Below, in pieces: positions 9,733 to 18,920 of a stretch of 64,000 nucleotides of DNA. The notes under the pieces were generated by a model, which had not been told where the DNA came from, ran no database searches, and was given only the letters and a program-made list of their open reading frames with translations. Position numbers and translations under genes: made by a program. The stretch comes from Ruegeria sp. HKCCD4315 (GTDB lineage: Bacteria > Pseudomonadota > Alphaproteobacteria > Rhodobacterales > Rhodobacteraceae), in contig NZ_WVRN01000002.1 of assembly GCF_013112245.1 (NCBI RefSeq), forward strand, positions 62,001 to 126,000. Direction: 5' to 3'. Numbering within the stretch: position 1 is the stretch's first letter; every line of letters begins with the position of its first letter.

Positions 9733-11493
9733 TCAGAATAAAAAGTATCGTTGCGCCATTGGCAGCGTTTCGGCGGGTTGGCAGGTCAGCAATTCGCCAT
9801 CTGCCCGGACCTCGTAGGTTTCCGGGTCGACTTCGACATGAGGCGTCGTGTCGTTCAGCAAAAGACCCTGTTTGCCAATCTCTCGCGTGTTTTGGACGGC
9901 GACGGTCTTTTTTGCCAATCCCAGTGTATCACCAAGCCCGTCTGAATAGGCTGCTTGCGAGACAAAAGTGATCGCCGAGTTTTCTACCGATCGCCCATAC
10001 GCGCCGAACATAGGGCGACTGTAAACTGGCTGCGGCGTAGGGATCGATGCGTTCGGATCCCCCATCTGCGCGCAGGCAATTGTGCCACCCAGCAAAACCA
10101 TCTCTGGTTTCACCCCGAAGAAAGCAGGATTCCAAAGAACAAGATCAGCGCGTTTACCTTCCTCGATGCTTCCGATTTCGTGACTCAGGCCATGGGCAAT
10201 GGCTGGGTTGATGGTGTATTTCGCGATGTAACGACGGACGCGAAAATTGTCGTTCTCACCGGTTTCCTCGGGTAGACGCCCGCGCTGCTTCTTCATCTTG
10301 TCCGCAGTTTGCCACGTGCGGATCAAGACCTCTCCGACGCGGCCCATGGCCTGACTGTCAGACGCGATGATCGAGAAAGCCCCCATGTCGTGCAGGATAT
10401 CCTCGGCCGCTATAGTCTCGCGCCGGATGCGGCTTTCGGCAAAGGCCACGTCCTCGGGGATGGATTTGTCGAGATGGTGACAGACCATCAGCATATCCAG
10501 ATGCTCCTCGACCGTGTTTACGGTGAAGGGCCGCGTAGGATTGGTCGAGGACGGCAGAACGTGATTTTCACCGCAGATCTTGATGATGTCCGGGGCGTGG
10601 CCGCCGCCTGCGCCTTCGGTGTGGAACGCATGGATTGTGCGGCCTTTCATGGCGGCTACGGTGTTTTCAACAAAGCCCGATTCATTGAGCGTATCGGTGT
10701 GGATCATCACCTGCACGTCCATTGCATCAGCGACCGACAGGCAGCAATCGATGGCGGCGGGGGTCGTACCCCAGTCTTCGTGCAGTTTCAGGGCACAAGC
10801 ACCGGCTTTGACCTGTTCTTCAAGTGCTGCGGGCAATGAGGTGTTGCCTTTGCCTGCGAAGGCCAGATTCATCGGAAACGCGTCCGCTGCCTGCAACATC
10901 CGCCCGATATGCCAGGGGCCGGGTGTGCAGGTGGTCGCCAGTGTCCCATGCGCCGGTCCGGTGCCGCCGCCCAGCATCGTGGTCAGGCCGGAATGCAGCG
11001 CGTCTTCGATCTGTTGTGGGCAGATGAAATGGATATGACTGTCGAACCCGCCTGCGGTCAGAATGCGACCCTCGCCCGCGATGATCTCGGTGCCAGGGCC
11101 GATGATGATGTCGACGCCGGGCTGCGTATCGGGATTTCCGGCTTTGCCGATCTTGGCGATGCGCCCGTCTTTCAGCCCAACATCCGCTTTGTAGATGCCG
11201 GAATGATCGACGATCAGCGCGTTGGTGATCACCGTATCCACCGCCCCTTCGGCGCGTGTGACCTGAGACTGCCCCATCCCGTCACGAATGACCTTGCCGC
11301 CACCGAATTTGACCTCTTCGCCATAGACGTCTTCGCGGTGGCCGGTTTCGCTGAAACGCGCAGCTGTTGCGCGCTCGACGATCAGGTCTTTCTCGACCTC
11401 GATAATCAGATCGGTATCTGCCAATCGTACTTTGTCGCCGACCGTTGGGCCGAACATGGAGGCATAGTCACTCCGGCTGATCTTGCCCGGCAT
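9733..11493 (-). CDS. ureC: Urease alpha subunit
   Basis: Catalytic subunit hydrolysing urea to ammonia and carbamate. It has 586 residues with a C-terminal amidohydrolase barrel. Nickel ligands are visible in FDSHIHF, the lysine to be carbamylated is in ALKLHEDWG, and HIRs follow in [11 protein letters not shown] and [15 protein letters not shown]. The flap His lies in [14 protein letters not shown] and the last ligand Asp in [11 protein letters not shown]. No key residue is missing. Its start lies 26 bases inside the end of ureB. Confidence 0.99.
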   Translation of the reverse strand: MPGKISRSDYASMFGPTVGDKVRLADTDLIIEVEKDLIVERATAARFSETGHREDVYGEEVKFGGGKVIRDGMGQSQVTRAEGAVDTVITNALIVDHSGIYKADVGLKDGRIAKIGKAGNPDTQPGVDIIIGPGTEIIAGEGRILTAGGFDSHIHFICPQQIEDALHSGLTTMLGGGTGPAHGTLATTCTPGPWHIGRMLQAADAFPMNLAFAGKGNTSLPAALEEQVKAGACALKLHEDWGTTPAAIDCCLSVADAMDVQVMIHTDTLNESGFVENTVAAMKGRTIHAFHTEGAGGGHAPDIIKICGENHVLPSSTNPTRPFTVNTVEEHLDMLMVCHHLDKSIPEDVAFAESRIRRETIAAEDILHDMGAFSIIASDSQAMGRVGEVLIRTWQTADKMKKQRGRLPEETGENDNFRVRRYIAKYTINPAIAHGLSHEIGSIEEGKRADLVLWNPAFFGVKPEMVLLGGTIACAQMGDPNASIPTPQPVYSRPMFGAYGRSVENSAITFVSQAAYSDGLGDTLGLAKKTVAVQNTREIGKQGLLLNDTTPHVEVDPETYEVRADGELLTCQPAETLPMAQRYFLF

Positions 11494-11800
11494 CTTTCAG
11501 AGCCCCCATAATATGTGCATTGAAACCATAGATGTGGCGGCGCCCGTCGTAGGGTACCAGCATAACTTCGCGCGTTTGACCCGGTTCAAATCGCACAGCA
11601 GTGCCTGCCGGGATGTCCAATCGCATCCCCAAGGCCACATAACGATCAAAATCCAAGGCAGAGTTCGCTTCGGCAAAATGGTAGTGGCTGCCGACCTGCA
11701 CCGGTCGATCACCCGTATTGGCGACAACAACAAGACGACTGCTGCGCCCTGCATTGAGCGTCAGTGAACCTTTGGCAGGTATGATCTCGCCAGGAATCAT
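11468..11800 (-). CDS. ureB: Urease beta subunit
   Basis: Structural subunit of 110 residues starting [18 protein letters not shown], with the typical [17 protein letters not shown] and [12 protein letters not shown] segments. The start at 11800 overlaps the stop of the small upstream ORF by ATGA, and the 3' end overlaps ureC by 26 bases. A longer open frame upstream in the same phase is only read-through of the preceding small gene. Confidence 0.97.
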   Translation of the reverse strand: MIPGEIIPAKGSLTLNAGRSSRLVVVANTGDRPVQVGSHYHFAEANSALDFDRYVALGMRLDIPAGTAVRFEPGQTREVMLVPYDGRRHIYGFNAHIMGALKDAGQDQPE

Positions 11801-11958
11801 TTCGGAAGCTTCGTGATCACGACCAGTGCGGCCAGCGCGATAACAGCAAGGCCAACGCCCAACGCGGCGTAGTCTGTGGCATGGGCGTGGATATGTGTGT
11901 CCGTATGGGCCGCAGCGGGGCCAGCAAGGATCAGGGCGGGGAAAAGCATACGTGTCAT
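11797..11958 (-). CDS. 53-residue His-rich single-span membrane protein between ureA and ureB
   Basis: A short gene read directly from the sequence. It starts [20 protein letters not shown], then carries a His-rich stretch ([13 protein letters not shown]), then one strong membrane segment ([18 protein letters not shown]) ending KLPK. AGGA lies eight bases before the ATG, and the stop overlaps the ureB start as ATGA, which supports real translation. The N-terminus could be a cleaved signal sequence, placing the His cluster in the periplasm. The His residues suggest metal (nickel) binding or transfer, but no function is established. Function is inferred from context only. Confidence 0.7.
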   Translation of the reverse strand: MTRMLFPALILAGPAAAHTDTHIHAHATDYAALGVGLAVIALAALVVITKLPK

Positions 11959-11973
11959 AACTGTGGTCCTTTC

Positions 11974-12276
11974 TTAGCGAATGGGATAGTGGACGGTCAC
12001 AAGTTTGGTGCCATCGGGGAAAGTGGCCTCGACCTGCACCTCGTGGATCATTTCGGGCACGCCCTCCATGCATTGGTCTCGGGTGATCACTTCGGCCCCG
12101 GCCTGCATCATGTCAGCGACAGACCGGCCATCGCGCGCGCCTTCGACCACGGCGTCGGTGATCAGGGCGATGGCCTCGGGGTGGTTCAGTTTGACGCCGC
12201 GAGCCAGCCGTTTGCGGGCGACCTCGGCGGCCATGGCGACCAGCAGTTTGTCTTTCTCACGCGGTGTCAGGTTCAT
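11974..12276 (-). CDS. ureA: Urease gamma subunit
   Basis: A 100-residue structural subunit starting [20 protein letters not shown]. Family segments [20 protein letters not shown] and [20 protein letters not shown] are intact. The start falls directly after the ureD stop. Full normal length. Confidence 0.98.
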   Translation of the reverse strand: MNLTPREKDKLLVAMAAEVARKRLARGVKLNHPEAIALITDAVVEGARDGRSVADMMQAGAEVITRDQCMEGVPEMIHEVQVEATFPDGTKLVTVHYPIR

Positions 12277-12277
12277 G

Positions 12278-13129
12278 TCAGAGCATCCAGCATCGGGGTA
12301 ATGTGTCGGTGTTCAGTCGCCGCAGCAGGGGCAACAGGCTTTTGCGGAGGGTGAAACCGTTTTCGGCCAGCAGCCGGATCACCAGCAGGTCGGGCCGGAC
12401 CAGGCTGGCCCCGGCTGTATCTGGCAACATCTTGCGGATCGGGACCAGTTGGCTTTCGGCGGTGGGGGAGGCAAGCGCGACTAGTGCCATGGCACCCGCG
12501 CCATTGGCGATATGGGGTCTGGCCAGATGGGCGGCCAGGTCGCCGGTGAAACGGGTGGCGTCCAGAAACTCCATGACCCCGTCGCGCCTAATCTCGATCC
12601 GATCGCTCAGGCGGATGTCGGTCAGTGTCTCGCCCATCGCTGCGCGGCCAAAGATCAAAGGCTCGACTATTAGCGCCGAGGCGTCCTTGGCCAGGTCAAT
12701 CTGCAAGCGCCGTGTCAACGCGCTGCCATTATACAGGATCGTCTCTTGCGGCAGCCAGTTCAGTCGCGCCTGCGGCCCGACGCTCAGGGTGTTGACGATC
12801 CGCGCCGTCTGACCGGGTTTTGCTTTATACGCCCGTTCACAGGCCTGAGTTGTTAGTGTCAGGCCCGTGCCCTCACCGGCGTGGCCCGAAAAGTGGAACG
12901 CGTCGCCGCCGGTTACTCCTCCGGCCGTGTTCAAAAGCACCGCATTCAGAAGGGGGTCGTGTCCCCGTGGAAACAGGCATTTGAACGAACCCGCCTGCCG
13001 CAGACGATCGATTACGCTGCGCCCCCGAAACAGCTTGGCGGACAGTGTAACCCGCCCTTCGGCGCGCGGCGGCGTCGCATGTGACGCAGGCGGTATGGGG
13101 GCGAACTGATTGATGGCTGCGGCTTTCAC
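12278..13129 (-). CDS. ureD: Urease accessory protein UreD
   Basis: Scaffold that binds apo-urease and channels nickel from UreG. The 283-residue protein carries [38 protein letters not shown] and a C-terminal [11 protein letters not shown] region. It is the first gene of the operon, and the promoter should lie in the 280-base spacer upstream, which also contains the terminator of the next cluster. No urea transporter gene is seen in the window. Confidence 0.95.
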   Translation of the reverse strand: MKAAAINQFAPIPPASHATPPRAEGRVTLSAKLFRGRSVIDRLRQAGSFKCLFPRGHDPLLNAVLLNTAGGVTGGDAFHFSGHAGEGTGLTLTTQACERAYKAKPGQTARIVNTLSVGPQARLNWLPQETILYNGSALTRRLQIDLAKDASALIVEPLIFGRAAMGETLTDIRLSDRIEIRRDGVMEFLDATRFTGDLAAHLARPHIANGAGAMALVALASPTAESQLVPIRKMLPDTAGASLVRPDLLVIRLLAENGFTLRKSLLPLLRRLNTDTLPRCWML

Positions 13130-13346
13130 GTCGTGAACATCAGGCGTATTTCACCGCTTGGGTGTCGAAACTCTATCCGCATGGGCTGTTTTTTGATCAA
13201 AGCTCGTCCGGGAAGCTCAATTTTTGAACACACCCGCAGCATGTAGTCTAAAAATTAAGCATTAAGGTCTGTCTCGCTTCAGTCGGGATATGCCGGGCCC
13301 GCCCAGTTCGCCGAGGCAAGCAATCGAATGTGATTATGAAAAGACA

Positions 13347-13373
13347 AAACCCCGAACGCGTGGTCCGGGGTTT
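13347..13373 (-). terminator. Rho-independent terminator of the sugar-acid operon
   Basis: Perfect 8-bp stem AAACCCCG / CGGGGTTT around an 11-base loop. Read on the minus strand, the right arm runs into TTTTGTCTTTT. It stands 40 bases after the stop of the 13414-14256 gene and upstream of ureD, so it separates the two operons. Confidence 0.85.
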
Positions 13374-13413
13374 ACTTGAACGAATGTTTTGGGTGCCGCT
13401 GGACGCTTTTGGA

Positions 13414-14256
13414 TTACCCGGCCACAACGTCCTGTCGCTGTACGCCCAAACCTTCGATGCCAAGTTCCATCTTGTCACCGGGTTTCAAATAGGCCTGAGG
13501 GTTCTGGCCCATACCAACACCCGGAGGCGTTCCTGTTGAGATCACGTCCCCGGGCTGCAGCGACATGAACTGCGACAGGTGTGAGACCACCGTTGCAACG
13601 CCAAAATGCATCGTTTTGGTCGACCCGTCCTGATAGCGGTGCCCGTTCACCTCAAGATACATCGCCAGGTTTTGAGGATCAGGCACTTCGTCACGTGTCA
13701 CAAGCCAAGGGCCAATCGGGCCGAACGTGTCTGCGGATTTTCCTTTGACCCACTGGCCCGAGCGATGAAGCTGAAAGTCCCGCTCGGACAAATCGTTGAC
13801 CACGCAGTATCCGGCGACGTGGCTCATGGCTTCGGCCTCGGAGACGTATTTGGCCTCTTTGCCGATGACGACGCCCAGTTCCACCTCCCAGTCGGTTTTG
13901 ACCGACCCGCGCGGGATTTCGACCGTGTCGTTGGGTCCAATGATGGCAGAGGTGGCCTTGAAGAAAATCACCGGCTCAGCTGGCAATTCCATGCCGCTTT
14001 CCGCCGCGTGATCCGCATAGTTCAGACCTATGCAGATGAATTTGCCGACATTGCCAACACAGGGACCTATGCGCGTATCGTCATTCACCGCTGGCAGGCT
14101 GTCCACATCGAGTGCACGCAATTTTTCAAGAACGGCGTCGCCAAGAGCGTCGCCCGAAATGTCATTGACCACACCGGATAGATCGCGAACAGAGCCGTCC
14201 GACGCTAATATACCCGGTTTCTCGGCCCCCGTTAGGCCGTAACGTAGCAGTCTCAT
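13414..14256 (-). CDS. FAH-family 2,4-diketo-3-deoxy sugar-acid hydrolase
   Basis: A 280-residue fumarylacetoacetate-hydrolase-fold enzyme. It has GLNYADHAAESG, PVIFFKATSA, the metal-binding DWEVELGVVIG and the C-terminal GDVISTGTPPGVGMG. In the L-fucose and L-rhamnose diketo-acid routes such enzymes cut 2,4-diketo-3-deoxy acids to pyruvate plus lactate. The adjacent SDR, lactonase and mutarotase support that assignment for L-fuconate-derived substrate. Start at 14256 (MRLLRYGLTG); the frame upstream is not protein-like. Last gene before the terminator. The exact substrate is inferred. Confidence 0.85.
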   Translation of the reverse strand: MRLLRYGLTGAEKPGILASDGSVRDLSGVVNDISGDALGDAVLEKLRALDVDSLPAVNDDTRIGPCVGNVGKFICIGLNYADHAAESGMELPAEPVIFFKATSAIIGPNDTVEIPRGSVKTDWEVELGVVIGKEAKYVSEAEAMSHVAGYCVVNDLSERDFQLHRSGQWVKGKSADTFGPIGPWLVTRDEVPDPQNLAMYLEVNGHRYQDGSTKTMHFGVATVVSHLSQFMSLQPGDVISTGTPPGVGMGQNPQAYLKPGDKMELGIEGLGVQRQDVVAG

Positions 14257-14272
14257 TGCAAGGTCCTTCCGT

Positions 14273-15028
14273 TTAGATCGTCCAGCCGCCATCAATGGCA
14301 AATGGCTGACCCGAGGTGTATTTACTGGCGTCACTGGCCAGGTACAGTGCCAGTTCTGCGATCTCGTCCGCTGTGCCAATTCGGCCCATCGGTTGACGGG
14401 CGATGAAATCGGTCATTGCCTTTTCGTAGTCTCCCGTCGCGCGCAACCTGTCATGCAGGCTGGGGCTGTCGACGGTGCCAGGGCAAATCGCGTTGCACCG
14501 AATGCCTTGCGTGACGTAATCGGCTGCCACGGATTTTGTCAGGCCAATGACCGCAGCTTTTGACGCGCAATAGGCAAACCGGTTTGGAACGCCTTTGATG
14601 GACGATGCGACCGAGGACATATTGATGATCGATCCGCCACCATTTTCCAGCATCCCTGGCAGGGTCAGTCTGATCAGTCTGAACATGGCCTTGACGTTGA
14701 GGTCGAAACTGAAATCCCAATCCTTCTCTGGGCACTCAAGAATTGACCCTGCTGCGACGTAGCCCGCGCAGTTAAACAGAACGTCGAGGTGCGGCAGGTC
14801 GGCGACGGCGGTTGTCACCGCTTCATTGTCGGTGACATCCAGCTTCAGCGGCTCGATACCCGCAATACTGCCCAGTTCGGCAAGCGAAACATCGTTGATG
14901 TCGCTGGCGATCACATGTGCGCCTTCCATTACGAACAGTTCGGCAGTTGCACGGCCGATGCCTTGTCCTGCAGCTGTAATCAGAGCGGTCTTACCTGCAA
15001 GTCGGTTGGATGGGTTGAAAGTTGTCAT
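14273..15028 (-). CDS. SDR, probable 2-keto-3-deoxy-L-fuconate dehydrogenase
   Basis: Classical short-chain dehydrogenase of 251 residues. NAD-binding ITAAGQGIGR near residue 20, FNCAGYV, catalytic Ser in NMSSVASS, YCASK (Tyr and Lys) and PMGRIGTADEIAELALYLAS are present. It resembles the family that oxidises 2-keto-3-deoxy-L-fuconate to the 2,4-diketo acid. Its position between the hydrolase and the aldehyde dehydrogenase agrees. The start at 15028 has GAGG six bases upstream. An alternative is oxidation of a related deoxy acid from D-arabinose. Confidence 0.85.
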   Translation of the reverse strand: MTTFNPSNRLAGKTALITAAGQGIGRATAELFVMEGAHVIASDINDVSLAELGSIAGIEPLKLDVTDNEAVTTAVADLPHLDVLFNCAGYVAAGSILECPEKDWDFSFDLNVKAMFRLIRLTLPGMLENGGGSIINMSSVASSIKGVPNRFAYCASKAAVIGLTKSVAADYVTQGIRCNAICPGTVDSPSLHDRLRATGDYEKAMTDFIARQPMGRIGTADEIAELALYLASDASKYTSGQPFAIDGGWTI

Positions 15029-15035
15029 TGGTGCC

Positions 15036-16538
15036 TCACAGTTTTTCGGGCAGCAAGTCTGTTGGGATGTCCTGATAACAAACCGGCCGCAAGAAACGGC
15101 GGATCGACAGAGTTCCCACAGACGTCGCGCCAAAGTTGGTTGAAGCAGGGTAGGGGCCGCCGTGAACCATGCTATCGCAGACTTCGACACCGGTCGGGAA
15201 GCTGTTGGCCAGCAGACGACCCGCCTTGCGTTCCAGCAGCGGAAGCAGCGCCTGAGCCTCGGGTTTGTCACCCGCGTCCAGATGCAGCGTGCAGGTCAGT
15301 TGCCCTTCGATGGCCCGCGCGATCTGTTGCATTTGCGAGACGTCTTTTACGCGCACGATGATGCCCAATGGGCCAAAAACCTCTTCCTGCAGTTGTTTGT
15401 CGGCCAGCCAGTTATCGCCGGAAACAGTGAACAGGTAAGGGGCCGCATCGCGTGTCGCGCAACTGGCGCCCATAATTTGAGAAACACCTGTTCCGGCGGC
15501 GACACGCGAAACGCCGTCCCGATAGGCTGCGGCAATACCATCGGTCAGCATTGTCTGGTCAGCGACCGAAGACAGCCCGGTCTGGGCTGCCGACTGAAAC
15601 GCGTCGGCATCCGGACCGTCAATGATCACAGCGATACCGGGGTTGGTGCAGAACTGACCGGCACCCATCGTCAGCGAAGCCGCCCAGCCTGTGCCGATCT
15701 GAGCCCCACGTGCAGCCGCAGCTTGTGGCAGAATGAACATTGGATTGACCGAACCCAGTTCACCAAAGAATGGGATGGGTTCGTCCCGTTGTGCGCACAG
15801 ATCGAACAACGCCCGTCCACCTGCAAGGCTGCCAGTAAAGCCCACCGCCCGGATCAGCGGATGCTGCACCAAACGCGTGCCCACATCGCGTTTGCCGCCT
15901 TGAACAAGTGAAAACACTCCGGGATGAACCCCTGTTGCTTTGATGGCCGCGTCAATGGCCTGAGCCACGATCTCGCCTGTGCCTGGATGGGCCGAATGGC
16001 CTTTGACGACAACGGGGCATCCGGCGGCAATTGCCGCGGCGGTATCGCCCCCGGAAACCGAGAAAGCCAACGGGAAGTTCGACGCGCCGAACACCGCAAC
16101 AGGACCCAGCGGGCGCTGGATCATCCGCAGATCGGGGCGGGGCAAGGGCGCGCGATCCGGCATGGCCGGGTCATGGCGCATGTCCAGATAGTCGCCCGCT
16201 TCGATGTGATCGGCAAAGAGACGCAGCTGGCCGACGGTACGGCCACGCTCACCCTGCAGACGCGCTTCGGGCAGGCCAGTTTCCTGAGTGCCAATCTCGG
16301 TGATCGCATCCCCGCGCGCGTCGATCTCATCTGCGATCTTGCGTAGCAGCGCGGCGCGCTCGGATCGCGAGGACCACCCGAATGTGGCAAACGCCGCCTC
16401 GGCCGCTTCTACTGCGCTATCGACCAATGCCGCTGTCCCGACAGAAAAGTCGTGGCTTGGTCCATGCGCGGGTTCGGACGCAAAAGTCGCATCTGAGCCG
16501 ACCCATTCGCCAGCGATCAGGTGTTTTCCAGTCAACAT
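15036..16538 (-). CDS. Aldehyde dehydrogenase, alpha-ketoglutarate-semialdehyde type
   Basis: A 500-residue ALDH-superfamily enzyme of the NADP-linked ketoglutarate-semialdehyde class. VFGASNFPLAFSVSGGD is the cofactor loop, FFGELGSVNP holds the catalytic Glu, MGAGQFCTNPG holds the catalytic Cys, and EEVFGPLG is near the C-terminus. The neighbouring FAH-type dehydratase would make alpha-ketoglutarate semialdehyde from 2-keto-3-deoxy pentonates, so this enzyme would finish a Weimberg-type branch to alpha-ketoglutarate. An in-frame GTG at 16550, directly after the upstream stop, is an alternative start. Confidence 0.85.
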   Translation of the reverse strand: MLTGKHLIAGEWVGSDATFASEPAHGPSHDFSVGTAALVDSAVEAAEAAFATFGWSSRSERAALLRKIADEIDARGDAITEIGTQETGLPEARLQGERGRTVGQLRLFADHIEAGDYLDMRHDPAMPDRAPLPRPDLRMIQRPLGPVAVFGASNFPLAFSVSGGDTAAAIAAGCPVVVKGHSAHPGTGEIVAQAIDAAIKATGVHPGVFSLVQGGKRDVGTRLVQHPLIRAVGFTGSLAGGRALFDLCAQRDEPIPFFGELGSVNPMFILPQAAAARGAQIGTGWAASLTMGAGQFCTNPGIAVIIDGPDADAFQSAAQTGLSSVADQTMLTDGIAAAYRDGVSRVAAGTGVSQIMGASCATRDAAPYLFTVSGDNWLADKQLQEEVFGPLGIIVRVKDVSQMQQIARAIEGQLTCTLHLDAGDKPEAQALLPLLERKAGRLLANSFPTGVEVCDSMVHGGPYPASTNFGATSVGTLSIRRFLRPVCYQDIPTDLLPEKL

Positions 16539-16550
16539 GTTCGTTCTCAC

Positions 16551-17663
16551 TTAAAGCAGGCCGCGATGGGCAAGGTTTCGCATCAGGTGTGACGCCCCAA
16601 AGGTCCATTTGGGGCATTCGGTCGACAGGCGCACAGTGTTTGTCAGCGCCCCAAGTTGTGCATTGGCGATGGTTACGACGTCGCCAAGTTTGTGTGTGAA
16701 TCCACCGCCCGGAGTATCCCTGTCCTGGGTCGGAGCAAAGAGCGTGCCGAGAAACAGCATCAACCCATCAGGATATTGGTGGTGACGTCCGATTGTCTGC
16801 TCCACAAGATCGGCAGGATCGCGGCTGATCTGGGACATGGATGAGCTGCCGTTCAGGACAAACCCATCCGGTCCGGTGACGGTCAGCGTCAGTTCGGCTT
16901 GCCGTACATCGTCCAGTGTGAACCCATCATCGAACAATCGGATCATCGGCCCGATCGCGCAAGAGGCATTGTTGTCCTTGGCTTTGCTCAGCAACAGAGC
17001 TGAACGCCCTTCGACGTCGCGCAGGTTCACATCGTTGCCCAGCGTTGCGCCTTTGATCTCACCCCGTGAGGTAACGGCCAGAACAATTTCGGGTTCGGGG
17101 TTGTTCCATGTCGAGATCGGGTGAAGCCCGATTTCTGCACCGAACCCGACTGATGAAAGGACCTGCGCCTTGGAAAAAACCTCGGCATCGGGGCCGATCC
17201 CGACTTCAAGGTACTGACTCCAGAGACTTTCGGCGATCAGTGCTTCTTTGACCTCTGCCGCCGCGTCCGATCCCGGAACAATGTTCGAGAGGCTGTCCCC
17301 GATCCGGCCCCCGATGCGCGCCCGGATCGCGTCAGCTTTGGCGGGATCGCCTGCAGCCTGTTCTTCAATCACACGTTCGACCATGGATCCGGCAAATGTG
17401 ACACCGCAGGCTTTAACCGCTTGCAGATCACACGGTGCGAGCCATTGGTGGTCGGCGTCTAATGGGCCGATATCTTCACCTTGGGCGTTGCGCACGTAAT
17501 CCGCTGCGTCTTCGCGTTCCAGAATGTCTCGGACGGTTGGAGCCGTTTTAGATGTGATATCGACAACCCGACCATTACGCAGTGTTACCACGCTGGGGCC
17601 GACCCCGGCACGCTCAATACGGCCGAGCCACAGCCCGTTGGAATCCAATGTGGATATGGTCAT
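16551..17663 (-). CDS. FAH-family 2-keto-3-deoxy-pentonate dehydratase-like protein
   Basis: A 370-residue protein of the larger FAH subfamily that includes 2-keto-3-deoxy-D-xylonate and -D-arabinonate dehydratases. Segments VKACGVTFAGSMVERVIEEQ, GFGAEIGLHPISTWNNPEPE (metal ligands), GNDVNLRDVEGRSALLLSKA and the terminal PKWTFGASHLMRNLAHRGLL are typical. It would dehydrate to alpha-ketoglutarate semialdehyde, the substrate of the next gene. The start at 17663 has AGGGA six bases upstream. It is nearly contiguous with the genes on both sides. Confidence 0.85.
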   Translation of the reverse strand: MTISTLDSNGLWLGRIERAGVGPSVVTLRNGRVVDITSKTAPTVRDILEREDAADYVRNAQGEDIGPLDADHQWLAPCDLQAVKACGVTFAGSMVERVIEEQAAGDPAKADAIRARIGGRIGDSLSNIVPGSDAAAEVKEALIAESLWSQYLEVGIGPDAEVFSKAQVLSSVGFGAEIGLHPISTWNNPEPEIVLAVTSRGEIKGATLGNDVNLRDVEGRSALLLSKAKDNNASCAIGPMIRLFDDGFTLDDVRQAELTLTVTGPDGFVLNGSSSMSQISRDPADLVEQTIGRHHQYPDGLMLFLGTLFAPTQDRDTPGGGFTHKLGDVVTIANAQLGALTNTVRLSTECPKWTFGASHLMRNLAHRGLL

Positions 17664-17664
17664 T

Positions 17665-18495
17665 TCAATCCCTGAGGTTATAGGCGCGGGCGGCATTGCC
17701 ACCCATGATCGCCTGGCGTTCTGTGCTGTTTAGCTGGTTCAGCAACGTGTCGGTTGTCTCACACCAGCGCTCGTAACTGCTGGCCAATTTGCAAACCGGC
17801 CAGTCGCTGCCCCAAATCAGACGCGACGGGCCGAAGGTGTTAAGTAGGTGATCCACGTAGGGACGCAGATCTTCAACAGTCCAGTCTGTGGAAGCCTCAG
17901 TCACGAGGCCGGACAGCTTGCACCACGCACTGGTCTCTCGGGCCAATGTCGACATGTCTTCGGACCAGCCGTCCAAGATCGCGTCTTTGATCAAAGGTTT
18001 TGAGCCATGGTCCATTACCGCACTCATATCGGGGTGGCGCTGAAGAAGTTGTCTGAGCGGGACCAGATGTTGGGGTAAGGTCAGTGCATCGAATGTCAGG
18101 TCGTACTGCTGAACCGCTTCAAAAGCTGGTGTAAGCCCATCGCCAAGCATCCAAAGAGGGTCAGCAATGTCCTGTATCATCGGACGAAGACCAACCAGTG
18201 CCGGGTGAACGGCCAAGGCAGCAATCTGCGCGTCCACATCAGCGGCTTCAAAATCGACCCAGCCCACAACACCTTTGATGAACGCATGCTGGTCGGCCAG
18301 AGCGAGCATATATTCGGTCTCGGCCACTGTGGGTGCCGCCTGGACAAGGACCGTGCCATCAATCTCGGCAGCTTTTAGCAGCGGTATTAGATCGTCCGGC
18401 GTAAAATCCCGGTAGATCGCGTCCAGATCAGGCGTCAACCAGCCATAGTCGCCACGCGCCAAAGCCCAGAAATGCTGATGCGCATCGATCTTCAT
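17665..18495 (-). CDS. Amidohydrolase-family sugar lactonase (L-fuconolactonase-like)
   Basis: A 276-residue COG3618 amidohydrolase. It starts MKIDAHQHFWALARGDYGWL with the HxH metal site, continues FIKGVVGWVDFEA, GLRPMIQDI and VMDHGSKP, and ends with the metal Asp in LIWGSDWPVCKLASSYERW. Members hydrolyse L-fucono- and related aldonolactones. The mutarotase and aldose dehydrogenase immediately upstream supply exactly that kind of substrate. The start overlaps the fucU-like stop by ATGA. Confidence 0.9.
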   Translation of the reverse strand: MKIDAHQHFWALARGDYGWLTPDLDAIYRDFTPDDLIPLLKAAEIDGTVLVQAAPTVAETEYMLALADQHAFIKGVVGWVDFEAADVDAQIAALAVHPALVGLRPMIQDIADPLWMLGDGLTPAFEAVQQYDLTFDALTLPQHLVPLRQLLQRHPDMSAVMDHGSKPLIKDAILDGWSEDMSTLARETSAWCKLSGLVTEASTDWTVEDLRPYVDHLLNTFGPSRLIWGSDWPVCKLASSYERWCETTDTLLNQLNSTERQAIMGGNAARAYNLRD

Positions 18496-18920
18496 CCGAT
18501 CACACCCTTTTTCAGGATGATGTTGCCGTAAAGCCTGCGTTCGCCTGTCTGAACAATGGCAAAAGCGTTCGCTGCCCGCGCGTAGAAAGCAAACCGTTCC
18601 AGCCCCTGTACTTTGGTTGGGTTGTCGGCGGTTGCGTCTATGATGCGCTGAAAGTCCGCGACTGCGTCAGGAATTGCCTTGGGGTCGCCCACAACCTGCA
18701 TGCTCAACGCCGGATCAGGTACGAAAGTATCCAACGGCATCACGGATAAAACAGCTTGCAGCACTTCACTGGCCGAAGACCCATCGGCCCGGATGCAGTC
18801 CGGTCCGCTGCTGGAGCCGGGGAAATTCGCATCTGCAATAACGATCTCGTCCCCGTGGCCCATGGCCCTGAGGGTATAAAGAAGTTCCGGTGAAAGGATC
18901 GGGTCGATGTTACGCAGCAT
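18492..18920 (-). CDS. fucU: RbsD/FucU-family L-fucose mutarotase
   Basis: A 142-residue FucU-type protein. The start MLRNIDPILSPELLYTLRAM has the conserved pattern, HGDEIVIADANFP carries the catalytic His, and the C-terminal FYARAANAFAIVQTGERRLY with YGNIILKKGV is diagnostic. It interconverts the alpha and beta anomers of fucose for the following dehydrogenase. It overlaps both neighbours (11 bases with the aldo/keto reductase gene, 4 with the lactonase gene). It is the best single indication that the cluster acts on L-fucose or a stereochemical relative. Confidence 0.92.
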   Translation of the reverse strand: MLRNIDPILSPELLYTLRAMGHGDEIVIADANFPGSSSGPDCIRADGSSASEVLQAVLSVMPLDTFVPDPALSMQVVGDPKAIPDAVADFQRIIDATADNPTKVQGLERFAFYARAANAFAIVQTGERRLYGNIILKKGVIG

